NCBI RefSeq assembly: GCF_031157355.1
Contig: NZ_JAVIFT010000002.1
Location: forward strand, 854,501 to 918,500
From: Hyphomicrobium sp. LHD-15
Lineage (GTDB): Bacteria; Pseudomonadota; Alphaproteobacteria; Rhizobiales; Hyphomicrobiaceae
DNA: 64,000 nt
Direction: 5' to 3'
The position numbers and the translations under genes were made by a program. The notes beneath the pieces are model-generated. The model saw only the letters and a program-made list of their open reading frames with translations. It was not told where the DNA came from and made no database searches. Within the stretch, counting starts at the first letter, position 1, and each line of letters starts with the position of its first letter. Positions 51,795 through 61,141 of this stretch are shown one piece after another.

Positions 51795-53378
51795 TTAGGT
51801 CGCAGACACTTTTGTTGTGCGTGCGCGTTGGGCGGCGGCGACCATATTTCTGAGAGCGGGCACGACCTCGTCCCACGTTCGCGTTTTGAGTCCGCAATCG
51901 GGATTGACCCAGATTTGATCGGGCGCCAGGCGTTGGCCCGCCTTAGCGAGAAGCTTGCTCATATCCTCGACACAGGGGCAGCGAGGTGAGTGGATGTCAT
52001 AGACGCCAGGCCCTATCTCGTTCGGGTATTTGAAATCGGAGAAGCTTTCGAGAAGCTCCATGTCCGATCGAGAGGTCTCGATCGAGATGACGTCAGCATC
52101 AAGCGCCGCGATCGACGGCATGATGTCGTTGAATTCGCAATAGCACATGTGGGTATGGATCTGTGTGTCGGGTCCGGCGCCAGCAGCGGCGAGGCGGAAG
52201 CAATCCACCGCCCAGTTGAGATAAGTCTCCCGCTCGGCGCGCTTCAACGGCACCCCCTCGCGCAAGGCTGGCTCGTCGATCTGAATGATTGGAATGCCGG
52301 CATTCTCGAGATCTGTCACCTCGTCTCGAATGGCGAGTGCAATCTGACGGCAGGTTTCCGCGCGGGGCTGGTCGTCACGCACGAAGGACCATTGCAGGAT
52401 CGTAACTGGGCCCGTCAACATACCCTTCATGGGCTTTTGCGTTAATGACTGAGCGTAGCTCGACCATGTAACCGTCATCGGGTTAGGGCGGGCAACGTCG
52501 CCGAAGATAATTGGCGGCTTGACGTAGCGAGATCCATAGGACTGTACCCATCCGTTCTGCGTGAAAGCAAAGCCGTCGAGCTGCTCCCCAAAATATTCGA
52601 CCATGTCGTTGCGTTCGAACTCACCATGGACGAGGACATCTATGCCGAGCTCTTCCTGCTTGCGGACGGCATCTTGGGTCGCGCTTTTGAGAAACGCGTC
52701 ATAGGTATTGACATCGATTTCGCCGCGCTTGAATGCGGCACGCGCCTTTCGCACGGATTCGGTTTGCGGGAACGAACCTATGGTGGTCGTCGGAAAGGCA
52801 GGGAGAGCAAGGCAGGCCTGTTGGCGGGTTCGTCTCTCGGCGAACGGCGCGCCGCGATTCAGATCATTTTCCGTCACGGCCGCCGCGCGGTTCTTGACCG
52901 AAGTATTGTTGATTCGCTTTGAGCTGCTGCGCGATGCAACTGCCGATGCGCTCTCGGAGAATGCTTGAGATGCAGCGCCCCTGCATTGTGTAACTGCGGT
53001 CTTGAGTGCCGAAACCTCGCCAAGCTTCTGCTTGGCATAGGCGAGCCACGACTTGAGCTCGGCATCGATCTTCGTTTCGGATTCGAGATCGACGGGCGAA
53101 TGGATCAACGAGCAGGACGGAGCGATTTGGATCGTTTCGCGCCCGCGGGTTGCGGTCGCGACCTCGATGACGCTCAAAGCCTTGGCGAGGTCGGCACGCC
53201 AAATATTGCGCCCGTCAATGATGCCGAGCGATAGAACCCGATCAAGTGGCCAGTGCTTCAGTACAGTTTCGAGCTGTTGGGGGGCCCGAACGAGATCGAT
53301 GTGCAGGCCTTGGACGGGCAAATCTGCAATCGTTGCAAGGTTGTCGTCGAGACCGCTGAAATACGTTGCGATCAGGAT
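51795..53378 (-). pseudogene. metE: Cobalamin-independent methionine synthase, N-terminally truncated
   Basis: The frame is open from 53378 to the stop at 51795 and encodes about 525 residues; MetE is normally about 760. It begins inside the N-terminal barrel, [20 protein letters not shown], after a TGA at 53379-53381. It retains [20 protein letters not shown] and the catalytic C-terminal barrel. All zinc ligands are visible: [11 protein letters not shown] (His, Cys), [12 protein letters not shown] (Glu) and NPDCGLKTR (Cys). No start codon restores the N-terminal ~230 residues, so it is probably a decaying relic. Methionine would then depend on cobalamin-using MetH. Confidence 0.85.
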
Positions 53379-53541
53379 TCAACGTGGTTTCGTTCGTTGC
53401 ATTGGTGGCGGTGCATAGAATTGCTAGGGCGCTTCACTGGCTTCGCGCGAAGCAAGAGCCAGCTCACGGCGGCTTTGCGTCTTGAGACCCGGGAGTTCGC
53501 GGGCACATTGTGCTTTTTTACGCCCCCGAACGAGAGCTCCA

Positions 53542-54507
53542 TCAACGAACGGGTGCGCTCAGCCGTCGTGGGGCAATGCCCTTGGCGTTGAAGAAGGCTT
53601 TGCTGAAGTAGCTAAGGTTTCCATACCCACATGCCAGCGCCGCTTCCGTGACGGACTTTCCTTCGCCGAGTAGTCGTTCGGCTTGATCCATCCGTACGTC
53701 GCGCAGATAGGCGCGGACCGAGGTTCCGATTAGCTCTCGGAATCCGGTTTTGAGCTTTGTTTCGCTCAATCCCACGCGCGAGGCCAATGCCTGGATCGTC
53801 CAGGGCTCGGCGAACGATCCGTCGAGAATCTTTCGGGCGGTGTCAATTTTCTCTCTCTCGCGGGCATTCAGGCGAACAGCATCGGGTCCGGCGCTGTGCA
53901 ACACCGACAGTGTGAGGGCTAACGCCTCGAGCGCCTTTCCGCGCATGAAGACATCGCGAAGGCTTTGCTCGTGAATGTCACAGCCGAGAATGGTGCGCGC
54001 TACGTCGAACAGCTCTCCCGACATTGGAATTGATACGAGATAGGCGTTCTGGCTCGGGTTGCTGCGATCGATCGCCAGCGAGTTGCGAATAACGTCGACC
54101 ATCGGTCCGAGAGTGCGCTGCAGATAGTCCGGCTGAAAGCGGATCTCGACGGCTTCAACAGGCTCGCCGGCTGCCAAGTGATCCTGTCCGCTGACCGGTC
54201 CTCCGCTCCAGAAAATAACGGCCGATCCGCTCAAGATATCTAATGGCTCCACGCCATCAATCTGTGCGCGCCCAATGCCGCTCAGGACGAGCGTGATCGA
54301 GAAGGTGGCGGGGCCGGAGGCTGGAAAGGATATGGCTTCAGATAGCGTACCGACAATGTTTGTCACGCTGATATCCGAAGAGCGCAGTTGAGGATGAATG
54401 AGCTGCGCTAACGCCTTCGTGAATTGTGTCGGCGGCAGCTCGAGAGATTGAGCAGCGAAGTCATGGTCCATCGCTGCGTGCAGTATGGGACATTCGACTG
54501 TGTTCAT
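53542..54507 (-). CDS. AraC-family regulator, PchR-like
   Basis: A 321-residue regulator. The C-terminal AraC domain contains WTIQALASRVGLSETKLKTG, then YLRDVRMDQAERLLGEGKSV and ALACGYGNLSYFSKAFFNAK. The N-terminal part resembles PchR-type sensors that respond to siderophores. It is divergent from a TonB receptor gene (123 bases apart), a standard siderophore-regulator arrangement. It probably activates the receptor-permease-monooxygenase operon. Confidence 0.87.
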   Translation of the reverse strand: MNTVECPILHAAMDHDFAAQSLELPPTQFTKALAQLIHPQLRSSDISVTNIVGTLSEAISFPASGPATFSITLVLSGIGRAQIDGVEPLDILSGSAVIFWSGGPVSGQDHLAAGEPVEAVEIRFQPDYLQRTLGPMVDVIRNSLAIDRSNPSQNAYLVSIPMSGELFDVARTILGCDIHEQSLRDVFMRGKALEALALTLSVLHSAGPDAVRLNAREREKIDTARKILDGSFAEPWTIQALASRVGLSETKLKTGFRELIGTSVRAYLRDVRMDQAERLLGEGKSVTEAALACGYGNLSYFSKAFFNAKGIAPRRLSAPVR

Positions 54508-54629
54508 TTGGGCTCTCCACCGCCGCAAAAACGGATTGCGTCAATTGTATACCCGCTAGCGTTAGACGCGATCTTGACGGGAACAGTAAACATTTCCGGT
54601 TCGATATCAATCGCCCTGGAACCTTAGAA

Positions 54630-56750
54630 ATGTTCTCAAGATATGCGGTCGCGGCAGTTGGAGCCTTCGTAACGCTTGGAGGCATGTCTGCACAAGCTCA
54701 ACAAGCTGCCACACAGACCTCTGACACGGTCGAGCTTCCTCCGATAGAGGTTACAACAGCCAACAAACGACCTCAGAAAGCTCGTTCTGCTCCCAAGGCG
54801 GGAGGAACTGCGCCTACCTCAAATGTGGCCGCGTCGTCGGCCGAGACGGGCGTTGGCGGCGGAACGGGTCAGGGGAATGGCGCGCCTACCGAGACGGCCG
54901 ATGCCAACGTATCCGTTCGCAATGCGGCAGAACTCAAGAGTGCTGGCGTCACGACGGTTGCCGATCTCGAGAAGGTGTTCCCGGGGCTCACCATCCGTTC
55001 GAGAGGCAACCGCGCCTACGCGAACATCACGGTGCGCGGCGTGACCTCTCCGGATTTCTACAATCCATCGGTGCAAGTCTTGATCGACGGAGTTCCCCAG
55101 GCGGCGTCTGCGTTCGCGCAGGACCTCGTGGATGTGGAGCGTGTCGAATTCCTGAGGGGACCTCAGGGCGTACTGTATGGCGCCAACGCGTTCGGCGGCG
55201 TCATCAACATTATTTCCCGCAAGTCGCGGGAAAACACCGCGCAGGTCGTCGGAACGGTCGGCAACCTCGAAAGATCGGTTGTTGCTACTGGCACAGCGGT
55301 GCTCGCAAAGAATTCGCTGTTCCTCGATCTCGGCGCCAAGCGGTCCCACGATCCGGGCGAGATCGATAATGCGATCACAGGGCAGAACGACATCGATACG
55401 TCCGACGTATGGAGCGGACGCGCCAGCCTTCGGTACGCGCCGACGCAAGGTCCGTTCGACATGGCTCTCACCTATGCGCGTGAAGAGGCGGACTCTAAGG
55501 AGGAAACCTATATCCGCGACGCCCTCCTCAAAGAGCGCACCTTTGATTTGCCAATTCCTCAGGGCCTACTGAAGCGTGAGGTCGATACGGCCTCGGCCGC
55601 ATGGAACTATCGCTTCGCAAGTGGGTTCGCGCTAACCGGCATCTCAGCGTACCAAGACGTGAGTTACGATCGCGACACTTTCGGATACGCATTCCCGGAA
55701 AGCGAGGAGGCCTTCACGCAGGAGGTGCGTCTAGCGTACACGGGGCCTGGACCGCTCACGGGCGTAGCCGGCTTCTACTATCGAGACAGCGACTTCAAGC
55801 GCACATTTGAGGCAATTGGCTCCGAAAACAATATCGGTACCGAGAGCGTTGCCGGCTTCGGCGAGTTGACCTGGCACGTGACGAGCAAGCTCGACCTGAT
55901 CGGTGGCGTGCGGGTGTCGCAGGACACGTCCACACTCGATTTTTCGCTTCCGGCCTTTGCCATCGAGCGTCACGGAGAGGAAACCTATTCGGCTGTGCAG
56001 CCGAAAATTTCTCTGGCCTATCAGATCAACGAGGCGACCCGTGTCTATGCGCTCGTTTCTGAAGGCTACAAGCCCGGCGGCTTCCAGCACGCCATCAGTA
56101 ACCCAGGCAATCCCGCCGAATTCGAGCCCTACGATCCGGAAACGGCGTGGAACTACGAGGTTGGTCTAAGCACCCGCGTGTTCCGGAGCCTCGATTTCTC
56201 GGCAGCGGTCTATCACATCGTGTCTGAGGACAAGCAGATCTATGTTGGTCCGGTTGGGCTTCAAACGATAAAGAATGCGGGTGAGGCCGAGAGCACTGGC
56301 GTTGAGCTTGAAGCGACTTGGCGGCCCAATCGCAATTTGACCATTCTGACGACTGCCGCGTTCGGCCGTTCCGAGTTCACCGACTTCGTCGATGGCGCAA
56401 ATAACTACAACGGAAACCGTGTTCCCTACGCGCCGGACGTCACAGCGACGCTCAACGCGCGCTATGTCTTAGACCAGCGCGTGCTGTCCGCCGAGCTAGC
56501 CTTCACGGGCAACATCCGCTACGCCAGCACGACCTATTTCGATGAGGCAAATGCATTGTCGCAGGAGCCCTTCGCAATCTACGACGCTGGCGTCGAGCTG
56601 AACTGGGACAACGGAGTTGGTGTCAAAGTGTTCGTCGATAACATCTCGGACGAGATCTATCGGGAATACAGCTTCATGTCCGGTCCCACGCAGCTCAGTA
56701 TTCCGAGCGAGGGACGCTTTGTCGGTGTGACGCTGACGGCGAAGTACTGA
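54630..56750 (+). CDS. TonB-dependent siderophore-type receptor
   Basis: A 706-residue outer-membrane receptor. The signal peptide is MFSRYAVAAVGAFVTLGGMS to AQAQ. A TonB-box-like stretch follows (VELPPIEVTTANKRPQKARS), then the plug (AELKSAGVTTVADLEKVFPG, VERVEFLRGPQGVLYGANAF) and a barrel with LVSEGYKPGGFQHAISNPGN and a C-terminal aromatic (TAKY). This form is common for ferric siderophore or hydroxamate uptake. It is followed directly by an RhtX-like permease, which supports that role. Confidence 0.88.
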   Translation: MFSRYAVAAVGAFVTLGGMSAQAQQAATQTSDTVELPPIEVTTANKRPQKARSAPKAGGTAPTSNVAASSAETGVGGGTGQGNGAPTETADANVSVRNAAELKSAGVTTVADLEKVFPGLTIRSRGNRAYANITVRGVTSPDFYNPSVQVLIDGVPQAASAFAQDLVDVERVEFLRGPQGVLYGANAFGGVINIISRKSRENTAQVVGTVGNLERSVVATGTAVLAKNSLFLDLGAKRSHDPGEIDNAITGQNDIDTSDVWSGRASLRYAPTQGPFDMALTYAREEADSKEETYIRDALLKERTFDLPIPQGLLKREVDTASAAWNYRFASGFALTGISAYQDVSYDRDTFGYAFPESEEAFTQEVRLAYTGPGPLTGVAGFYYRDSDFKRTFEAIGSENNIGTESVAGFGELTWHVTSKLDLIGGVRVSQDTSTLDFSLPAFAIERHGEETYSAVQPKISLAYQINEATRVYALVSEGYKPGGFQHAISNPGNPAEFEPYDPETAWNYEVGLSTRVFRSLDFSAAVYHIVSEDKQIYVGPVGLQTIKNAGEAESTGVELEATWRPNRNLTILTTAAFGRSEFTDFVDGANNYNGNRVPYAPDVTATLNARYVLDQRVLSAELAFTGNIRYASTTYFDEANALSQEPFAIYDAGVELNWDNGVGVKVFVDNISDEIYREYSFMSGPTQLSIPSEGRFVGVTLTAKY

Positions 56751-56752
56751 AT

Positions 56753-58009
56753 ATGTCCATTGCTGACACCATGACGCGGACGCGCGGCGAACAGTTGCCG
56801 TTCCTCCGCGTCTTCGTTGCCATTGCGGGCATCTATATTGCTCAAAGCCTTGTCTCAGGGCTGGCTCTGCAATCCGTTCCGGCTGTTATGCGTAGCACCG
56901 GTGCAGCGCTCGATCAGATCGGCCTGCTCTACCTGGTGCTTATTCCGTGGTCCCTCAAATTTCTCTGGGCGCCGTGGTTGGAGACATTCCGGCTGGGCAA
57001 GGGAAGAAACCGATCCCGCGAGGTTATTATCTGGGGTCAGTGGTCGGTCGCGGTTCTGGTTGCCGCTGTGGCTCTAATCGGAACTGCCGACTTCCCGCTT
57101 CTTCTGACGGCTCTGTCTCTGGCAACGCTGGCTGCGGCGACGATCGACATTGCATGCGATGGTTTCGCCGTCGAACAACTCGCGGCGCATCACAGAGGTT
57201 GGGGTAACACCGCTCAGGTCGGCGGCTCCTATGTCGGCTTTATGCTAGGCGGCGGAGTCTACTTATGGCTCGTTGCCCACTCCGATTTTAGAACCGCGAC
57301 GCTGCTGCTTGCCGCGATGATTGTGGTGCTGAGTCTTCCCTTTGTCTTCGTGAGGTTAGGACGCGATCCTGCTCCTCGTGATGAATTCGTTCCGCACACG
57401 CCATCGCTTGGTTTCGCACTGAAGCGGCGAGAGGTGCGTCTAGGTATCGTGCTCGTGATACTTGCCGGCTTAGGACCTAGGGCAAGCTCTAGCCTGCTTG
57501 GCCCCTATTTGATCGACAAAGGGTTGGATCTCGGAACTCTCGGTATTCTCAATGGCGCGGCCGCCGTGGGGGCGGGCGTAGCTGGGACTTTTCTCGGCGC
57601 ACTTCTCGTACAAGCGTTCGGCGCCAGCCGCGCGACGGTCGTGGCCATCTTCCTTCAGCTTACTGTTCTCATATCGCTCACAGCGCTCATTCGCTTCGGA
57701 GCCGCCACGATTCCGGCGTTGATCGGCATTCAGGTTGCGCTCACGATCACCATGGCCGTGGGGTTCGTCGCATTCTATTCGCTTCTTATGGGGGCGTCAT
57801 CTCTGCGGCAGGCCGGCGTGGACTTCACATTGTTTCAATGTGCGGATGCCGCGTGCGCGACCGCGAGTGGTCTGGCGGCGGGTGTGACAGCCCATTCGAT
57901 CGGCTACGCGAATGTATTCGCATTGACAGTTGGCTCGTCGCTTATCGCGGCGATCGCGTCGCTTTATCTCGCGCGCCGCATTGAGAAGCCTGGAGGGCTC
58001 ACAGAATGA
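56753..58009 (+). CDS. MFS-type siderophore permease (RhtX/FptX-like)
   Basis: A 418-residue inner-membrane protein with about twelve segments. IAGIYIAQSLVSGLALQSVP, then PAVMRSTGAALDQIGLLYLV and IPWSLKFLWAPWLE are hallmarks of the RhtX/FptX (PAT-like) family. These single-protein permeases take a ferric siderophore from the periplasm into the cell without an ABC system. It starts 3 bases after the receptor stop and overlaps the monooxygenase gene by four bases. Confidence 0.88.
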   Translation: MSIADTMTRTRGEQLPFLRVFVAIAGIYIAQSLVSGLALQSVPAVMRSTGAALDQIGLLYLVLIPWSLKFLWAPWLETFRLGKGRNRSREVIIWGQWSVAVLVAAVALIGTADFPLLLTALSLATLAAATIDIACDGFAVEQLAAHHRGWGNTAQVGGSYVGFMLGGGVYLWLVAHSDFRTATLLLAAMIVVLSLPFVFVRLGRDPAPRDEFVPHTPSLGFALKRREVRLGIVLVILAGLGPRASSSLLGPYLIDKGLDLGTLGILNGAAAVGAGVAGTFLGALLVQAFGASRATVVAIFLQLTVLISLTALIRFGAATIPALIGIQVALTITMAVGFVAFYSLLMGASSLRQAGVDFTLFQCADAACATASGLAAGVTAHSIGYANVFALTVGSSLIAAIASLYLARRIEKPGGLTE

Positions 58010-59172
58010 CTCAGAGGACGGCTCTCATTGTTGGGGCGGGTGTTGCGGGCCTAGCCGCGGCTTGGTGGCTCAAGAAGGTTGGGTGGAGCGCGGTGGTGAT
58101 CGAGCGTGCGCCCGATCTCCGGACCGCGGGTCACATGCTTGGTCTTTCGGGGCCGGGCCTCGAGGTTGCCAAGCGCATGGGCATCGAGCCGCAGCTTCAG
58201 GCCAAAGCCTGTGTCATCAATGAGAACATTTATCGTGATCGGAAAGGGCGTGAACTTCTGCGTATGAAGTATCGGGAGTTTCTCAAAGAGCTGCCCTACA
58301 TTGCTCTCCGCCGCACTGATCTAGTGCAAGCGCTGCATGACGCGCTGCCGCCAGATGTGGACATTCGCTTTGGTGCCACGGCGGAGAAGATCGTTGATCA
58401 TGGCGATCGCGTTTCCGTGCAGCTCGCGGATGGAACTGAGCTAACGGGAGATCTTCTGATCGGAGCTGATGGGCTGCGCTCCTGGGTGCGTCGCGAAGTC
58501 TTCGGATCGGATGAGCGATTTTTCAAGGAGCTGGGCTATCGGTTCGCAACCTACGATCTGGAAGATACCCTTAATCTCGGCATTGATTTTCTTTCTTACA
58601 CAGAGCCTGGACATATTGTCGAATACTACACGCTACGCGACGGGCGGATCGCGGCGCTTCACGCCTGGGTTACCTCCGAAACGGGCATCGTACCTGATGA
58701 GGCTCGATGGGCAGCGATCCGGCGCGCCGCGCGGACTGCGCACCCGCAAGTGCATGAGATCGTGGACGCGGCTCAACGCGGACCCCTGCCGCTGATCGAC
58801 AACCTGACGCTTGTCGACATGCCGTCGTGGTCGGAGGGCCGCGTTGTGCTCCTGGGAGATGCGGCGCACTGCCTGACGCTGATCTCCGGACAAGGTGCGG
58901 GAATGTCCATAGCCTCGGCGGCCATGCTGGCCGAGGAACTCGGCAGCAAGCCGATTGATGAGGCACTGAGAAGGCATGACGAGCGACTGCGTCCCGCAAT
59001 TGTGAAGCTGCAAGAAAGAAGCCGCAAGATGGGCGCGTTGTTCGTTCCAGCGAGCTCGCTGTCATTCCATCTCAGAAACTTTGCGTTGCGCCACATGCCG
59101 CGCGCTTGGCTCGGTCAGTATTTCATCAACGCCATCCGGTCCGAGATACTTGCCACGGCGGATGCAAGCTAG
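58006..59172 (+). CDS. FAD-dependent monooxygenase (PHBH/UbiH-like)
   Basis: A 388-residue class A flavoprotein. TALIVGAGVAGLAAAWWLKK binds FAD; LLIGADGLRSWVRREVFG carries the DG motif; VVLLGDAAHCLTLISGQGAG carries the GD motif. These enzymes hydroxylate aromatic or lactam substrates with NAD(P)H and O2. Its place in a siderophore-uptake operon suggests it modifies the imported ligand, perhaps helping metal release. It is the last of the coupled genes before a DmeF-like exporter. Confidence 0.87.
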   Translation: MTQRTALIVGAGVAGLAAAWWLKKVGWSAVVIERAPDLRTAGHMLGLSGPGLEVAKRMGIEPQLQAKACVINENIYRDRKGRELLRMKYREFLKELPYIALRRTDLVQALHDALPPDVDIRFGATAEKIVDHGDRVSVQLADGTELTGDLLIGADGLRSWVRREVFGSDERFFKELGYRFATYDLEDTLNLGIDFLSYTEPGHIVEYYTLRDGRIAALHAWVTSETGIVPDEARWAAIRRAARTAHPQVHEIVDAAQRGPLPLIDNLTLVDMPSWSEGRVVLLGDAAHCLTLISGQGAGMSIASAAMLAEELGSKPIDEALRRHDERLRPAIVKLQERSRKMGALFVPASSLSFHLRNFALRHMPRAWLGQYFINAIRSEILATADAS

Positions 59173-59185
59173 AGGATTTCGCGGC

Positions 59186-60139
59186 ATGCACACCCAGTCT
59201 CTTGGCGTCTGGCAACACTCCCACGTGTTTCTCGGTGAGAGGCATGCACGCAATGAGCGGCGCGTGTGGCTTGTCGTTGGTTTAACGACTGTGATGATGG
59301 TCGCGGAGATTGTCGGCGGTGCGCTGTTCGGCAGTGTGGCATTGTCGGCGGATGGTTGGCACATGGCGACCCATGCGGCGGCTCTGACCATAAGTGGGCT
59401 TGCCTATGTTTTCGCCAGGCGGCATGCGCATAACCCGCGCTATACTTTCGGTACAGGTAAGTTTGGAGAGCTTGCCGGTTATACGAGTGCAATCGTCTTG
59501 GGTCTCGTTTCGATTGGGATTGTCTACGAGGCTATCGCGCGGATCTTCGATCCTGTGGCTATTCAGTTCAATGAAGCGCTCGCCATTGCCGGGATTGGAC
59601 TTGGGGTCAATTTGCTCAGCGCGTGGCTGTTGGGTGCGCATGATCACAGTCACGGCGGTCATGATCATGATGACGAGCACGATCACCACGATCATGTCCA
59701 TGGGCATGCGTCAGACGGAAACCTGCGCGCAGCCTTTGTCCATGTGATCGCGGATGCTGTTACATCCGGGCTCGCTATTGGTGCGTTGCTCGCAGCTAGC
59801 GTATTTGGATGGAATTGGATCGATCCGCTTGTGGGTATCATTGGTGCGGTTTTGATCGCGACATGGGCGATCGCGCTCATGCGCTCCACATCATCGGTTT
59901 TGCTCGATGTCTTGCCGAGTGCAGACATTGCTGCAGACATTCGCGGAAGGCTTGAGGTAAACGGTGATCGTGTCTCGGATCTGCACCTATGGCAGCTAGG
60001 GCCAGGGCACATTGGGGCTATCATTTCAATTGTTACCGACGATCCGAGACCGCCAGAACACTACAAGAAATTTCTTAGTCCTGTTCGCGGACTTTCCCAT
60101 GTGACTGTCGAAGTGCTGCGATGCCACTCTCACGACTAG
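59186..60139 (+). CDS. dmeF: CDF family Co/Ni exporter, DmeF-like
   Basis: A 317-residue cation-diffusion facilitator. ERRVWLVVGLTTVMMVAEIV opens the CDF membrane part, SVALSADGWHMATHAAALTI carries the metal-site Asp/His, and FVHVIADAVTSGLAIGALLA the second. A His/Asp-rich loop near residues 151-173 (HDHSHGGHDHDDEHDHHDHV) is typical of DmeF. Start MHTQSLGVWQHSHVFLGERH follows GAGG. DmeF exports Co2+ and Ni2+. It is downstream of the siderophore-type operon with a 13-base gap; no dmeR is present here. Confidence 0.86.
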   Translation: MHTQSLGVWQHSHVFLGERHARNERRVWLVVGLTTVMMVAEIVGGALFGSVALSADGWHMATHAAALTISGLAYVFARRHAHNPRYTFGTGKFGELAGYTSAIVLGLVSIGIVYEAIARIFDPVAIQFNEALAIAGIGLGVNLLSAWLLGAHDHSHGGHDHDDEHDHHDHVHGHASDGNLRAAFVHVIADAVTSGLAIGALLAASVFGWNWIDPLVGIIGAVLIATWAIALMRSTSSVLLDVLPSADIAADIRGRLEVNGDRVSDLHLWQLGPGHIGAIISIVTDDPRPPEHYKKFLSPVRGLSHVTVEVLRCHSHD

Positions 60140-60315
60140 TCTTAAGGTGTCTGTCATCCTAGGCTATGTGACTGGACTTCTGTCGAAAAGCACGCATTTC
60201 TGGGTACACAGGCTGATGATCCGAAGTTCGTTGCCGATTGCGACTGCCTCGCGATTTGCGGGGTTCTGGGTCGTGCGAGCGCCAATTTTGGTGCTGCAAG
60301 ACACGGAGCCGACAG

Positions 60316-60663
60316 ATGCAAACCCCTCGATCTGAGTCCAAAGCGAAATCCGTACGCAAGACAGTGCCAAGTAAGCAGCCGCGGAAAGTGGTGGTGGCCA
60401 AGCCGAAGCCTCAACCCATTGCGGACGCCGCTCCCGCCACATTGACTTCTCGTACAACGAAGCAGGAACTCGTTCTATCGCTGCTCAACCGCAAAGAGGG
60501 TGCGAGCGTCGAAGACATCATGAAAGCCACGAGTTGGCAGGGGCACAGCGTGCGCGGCTTCTTTGCGGGAACGGTGAAGAAGAAGCTGGGTTTCACGCTG
60601 ACCTCGTCGAGAGCCGAAGGAGAGGTTCGTCGCTATCGCATCGAGCTGCGCGGAGCGCGGTGA
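60316..60663 (+). CDS. DUF3489 protein
   Basis: A 115-residue basic protein. The N-terminal half is Lys/Pro-rich (SKQPRKVVVAKPKPQPIADA). The C-terminal TKQELVLSLLNRKEGASVED and TSWQGHSVRGFFAGTVKKKL form the DUF3489 winged-helix-like domain. It is the first gene of a three-gene cassette with DUF2924 and a large serine recombinase. It probably helps DNA binding or integration. Confidence 0.85.
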   Translation: MQTPRSESKAKSVRKTVPSKQPRKVVVAKPKPQPIADAAPATLTSRTTKQELVLSLLNRKEGASVEDIMKATSWQGHSVRGFFAGTVKKKLGFTLTSSRAEGEVRRYRIELRGAR

Positions 60664-60664
60664 C

Positions 60665-61141
60665 ATGGCTCTGTCGGACGCTCGGCTTGCGAGTAAGCTT
60701 GAGACGCTCGCAGACCTTACGATCTTCGAACTCAGGATTGAGTGGCGGCGGCATCACAAGATGCCGCCGCCCAAGCGGCTGAGTCGCGATCTGTTGATCC
60801 GTGGGATCGCTTTTAAGCTCCAAGAGCGAGTGCTGGGGGGATTGTCGCGATCTACGCTCAGGAAGCTCGAGGGGCTGCGATCCTCTGAAGCGACAGCGCC
60901 TGCGGCCGCGTCACCGTCTCTTCGTCCTGGCACCAAGCTTATTCGGGATTGGGGCGGAGAAACGCATTCCGTTCTTGTTCTGAACTCCGGATTCGAGTGG
61001 CGCGGGAAGACCTATCGTTCCCTATCCACGATTGCGAGGGCCATCACCGGTGCGCATTGGTCCGGGCCGCGCTTCTTCGGCCTCAAGCGTCAATCGCGTT
61101 CACCCCGCCAATCCGCGGATGTCGAAAATGTCCAAGATTGA
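60665..61141 (+). CDS. DUF2924 protein
   Basis: A 158-residue basic protein: LADLTIFELRIEWRRHHKMP opens the family; LRPGTKLIRDWGGETHSVLV and SGFEWRGKTYRSLSTIARAI end it. It sits between DUF3489 and the recombinase and overlaps the latter by 23 bases, as in other copies of this cassette. Function is unknown; a recombination directionality factor or DNA-binding role is possible. Confidence 0.86.
   Translation: MALSDARLASKLETLADLTIFELRIEWRRHHKMPPPKRLSRDLLIRGIAFKLQERVLGGLSRSTLRKLEGLRSSEATAPAAASPSLRPGTKLIRDWGGETHSVLVLNSGFEWRGKTYRSLSTIARAITGAHWSGPRFFGLKRQSRSPRQSADVENVQD

Noticed and set aside
53542-54507. AraC gene considered as a cobalamin-linked regulator of metE
   Set aside because: No riboswitch or cobalamin domain is present; its divergent partner is a siderophore-type receptor.
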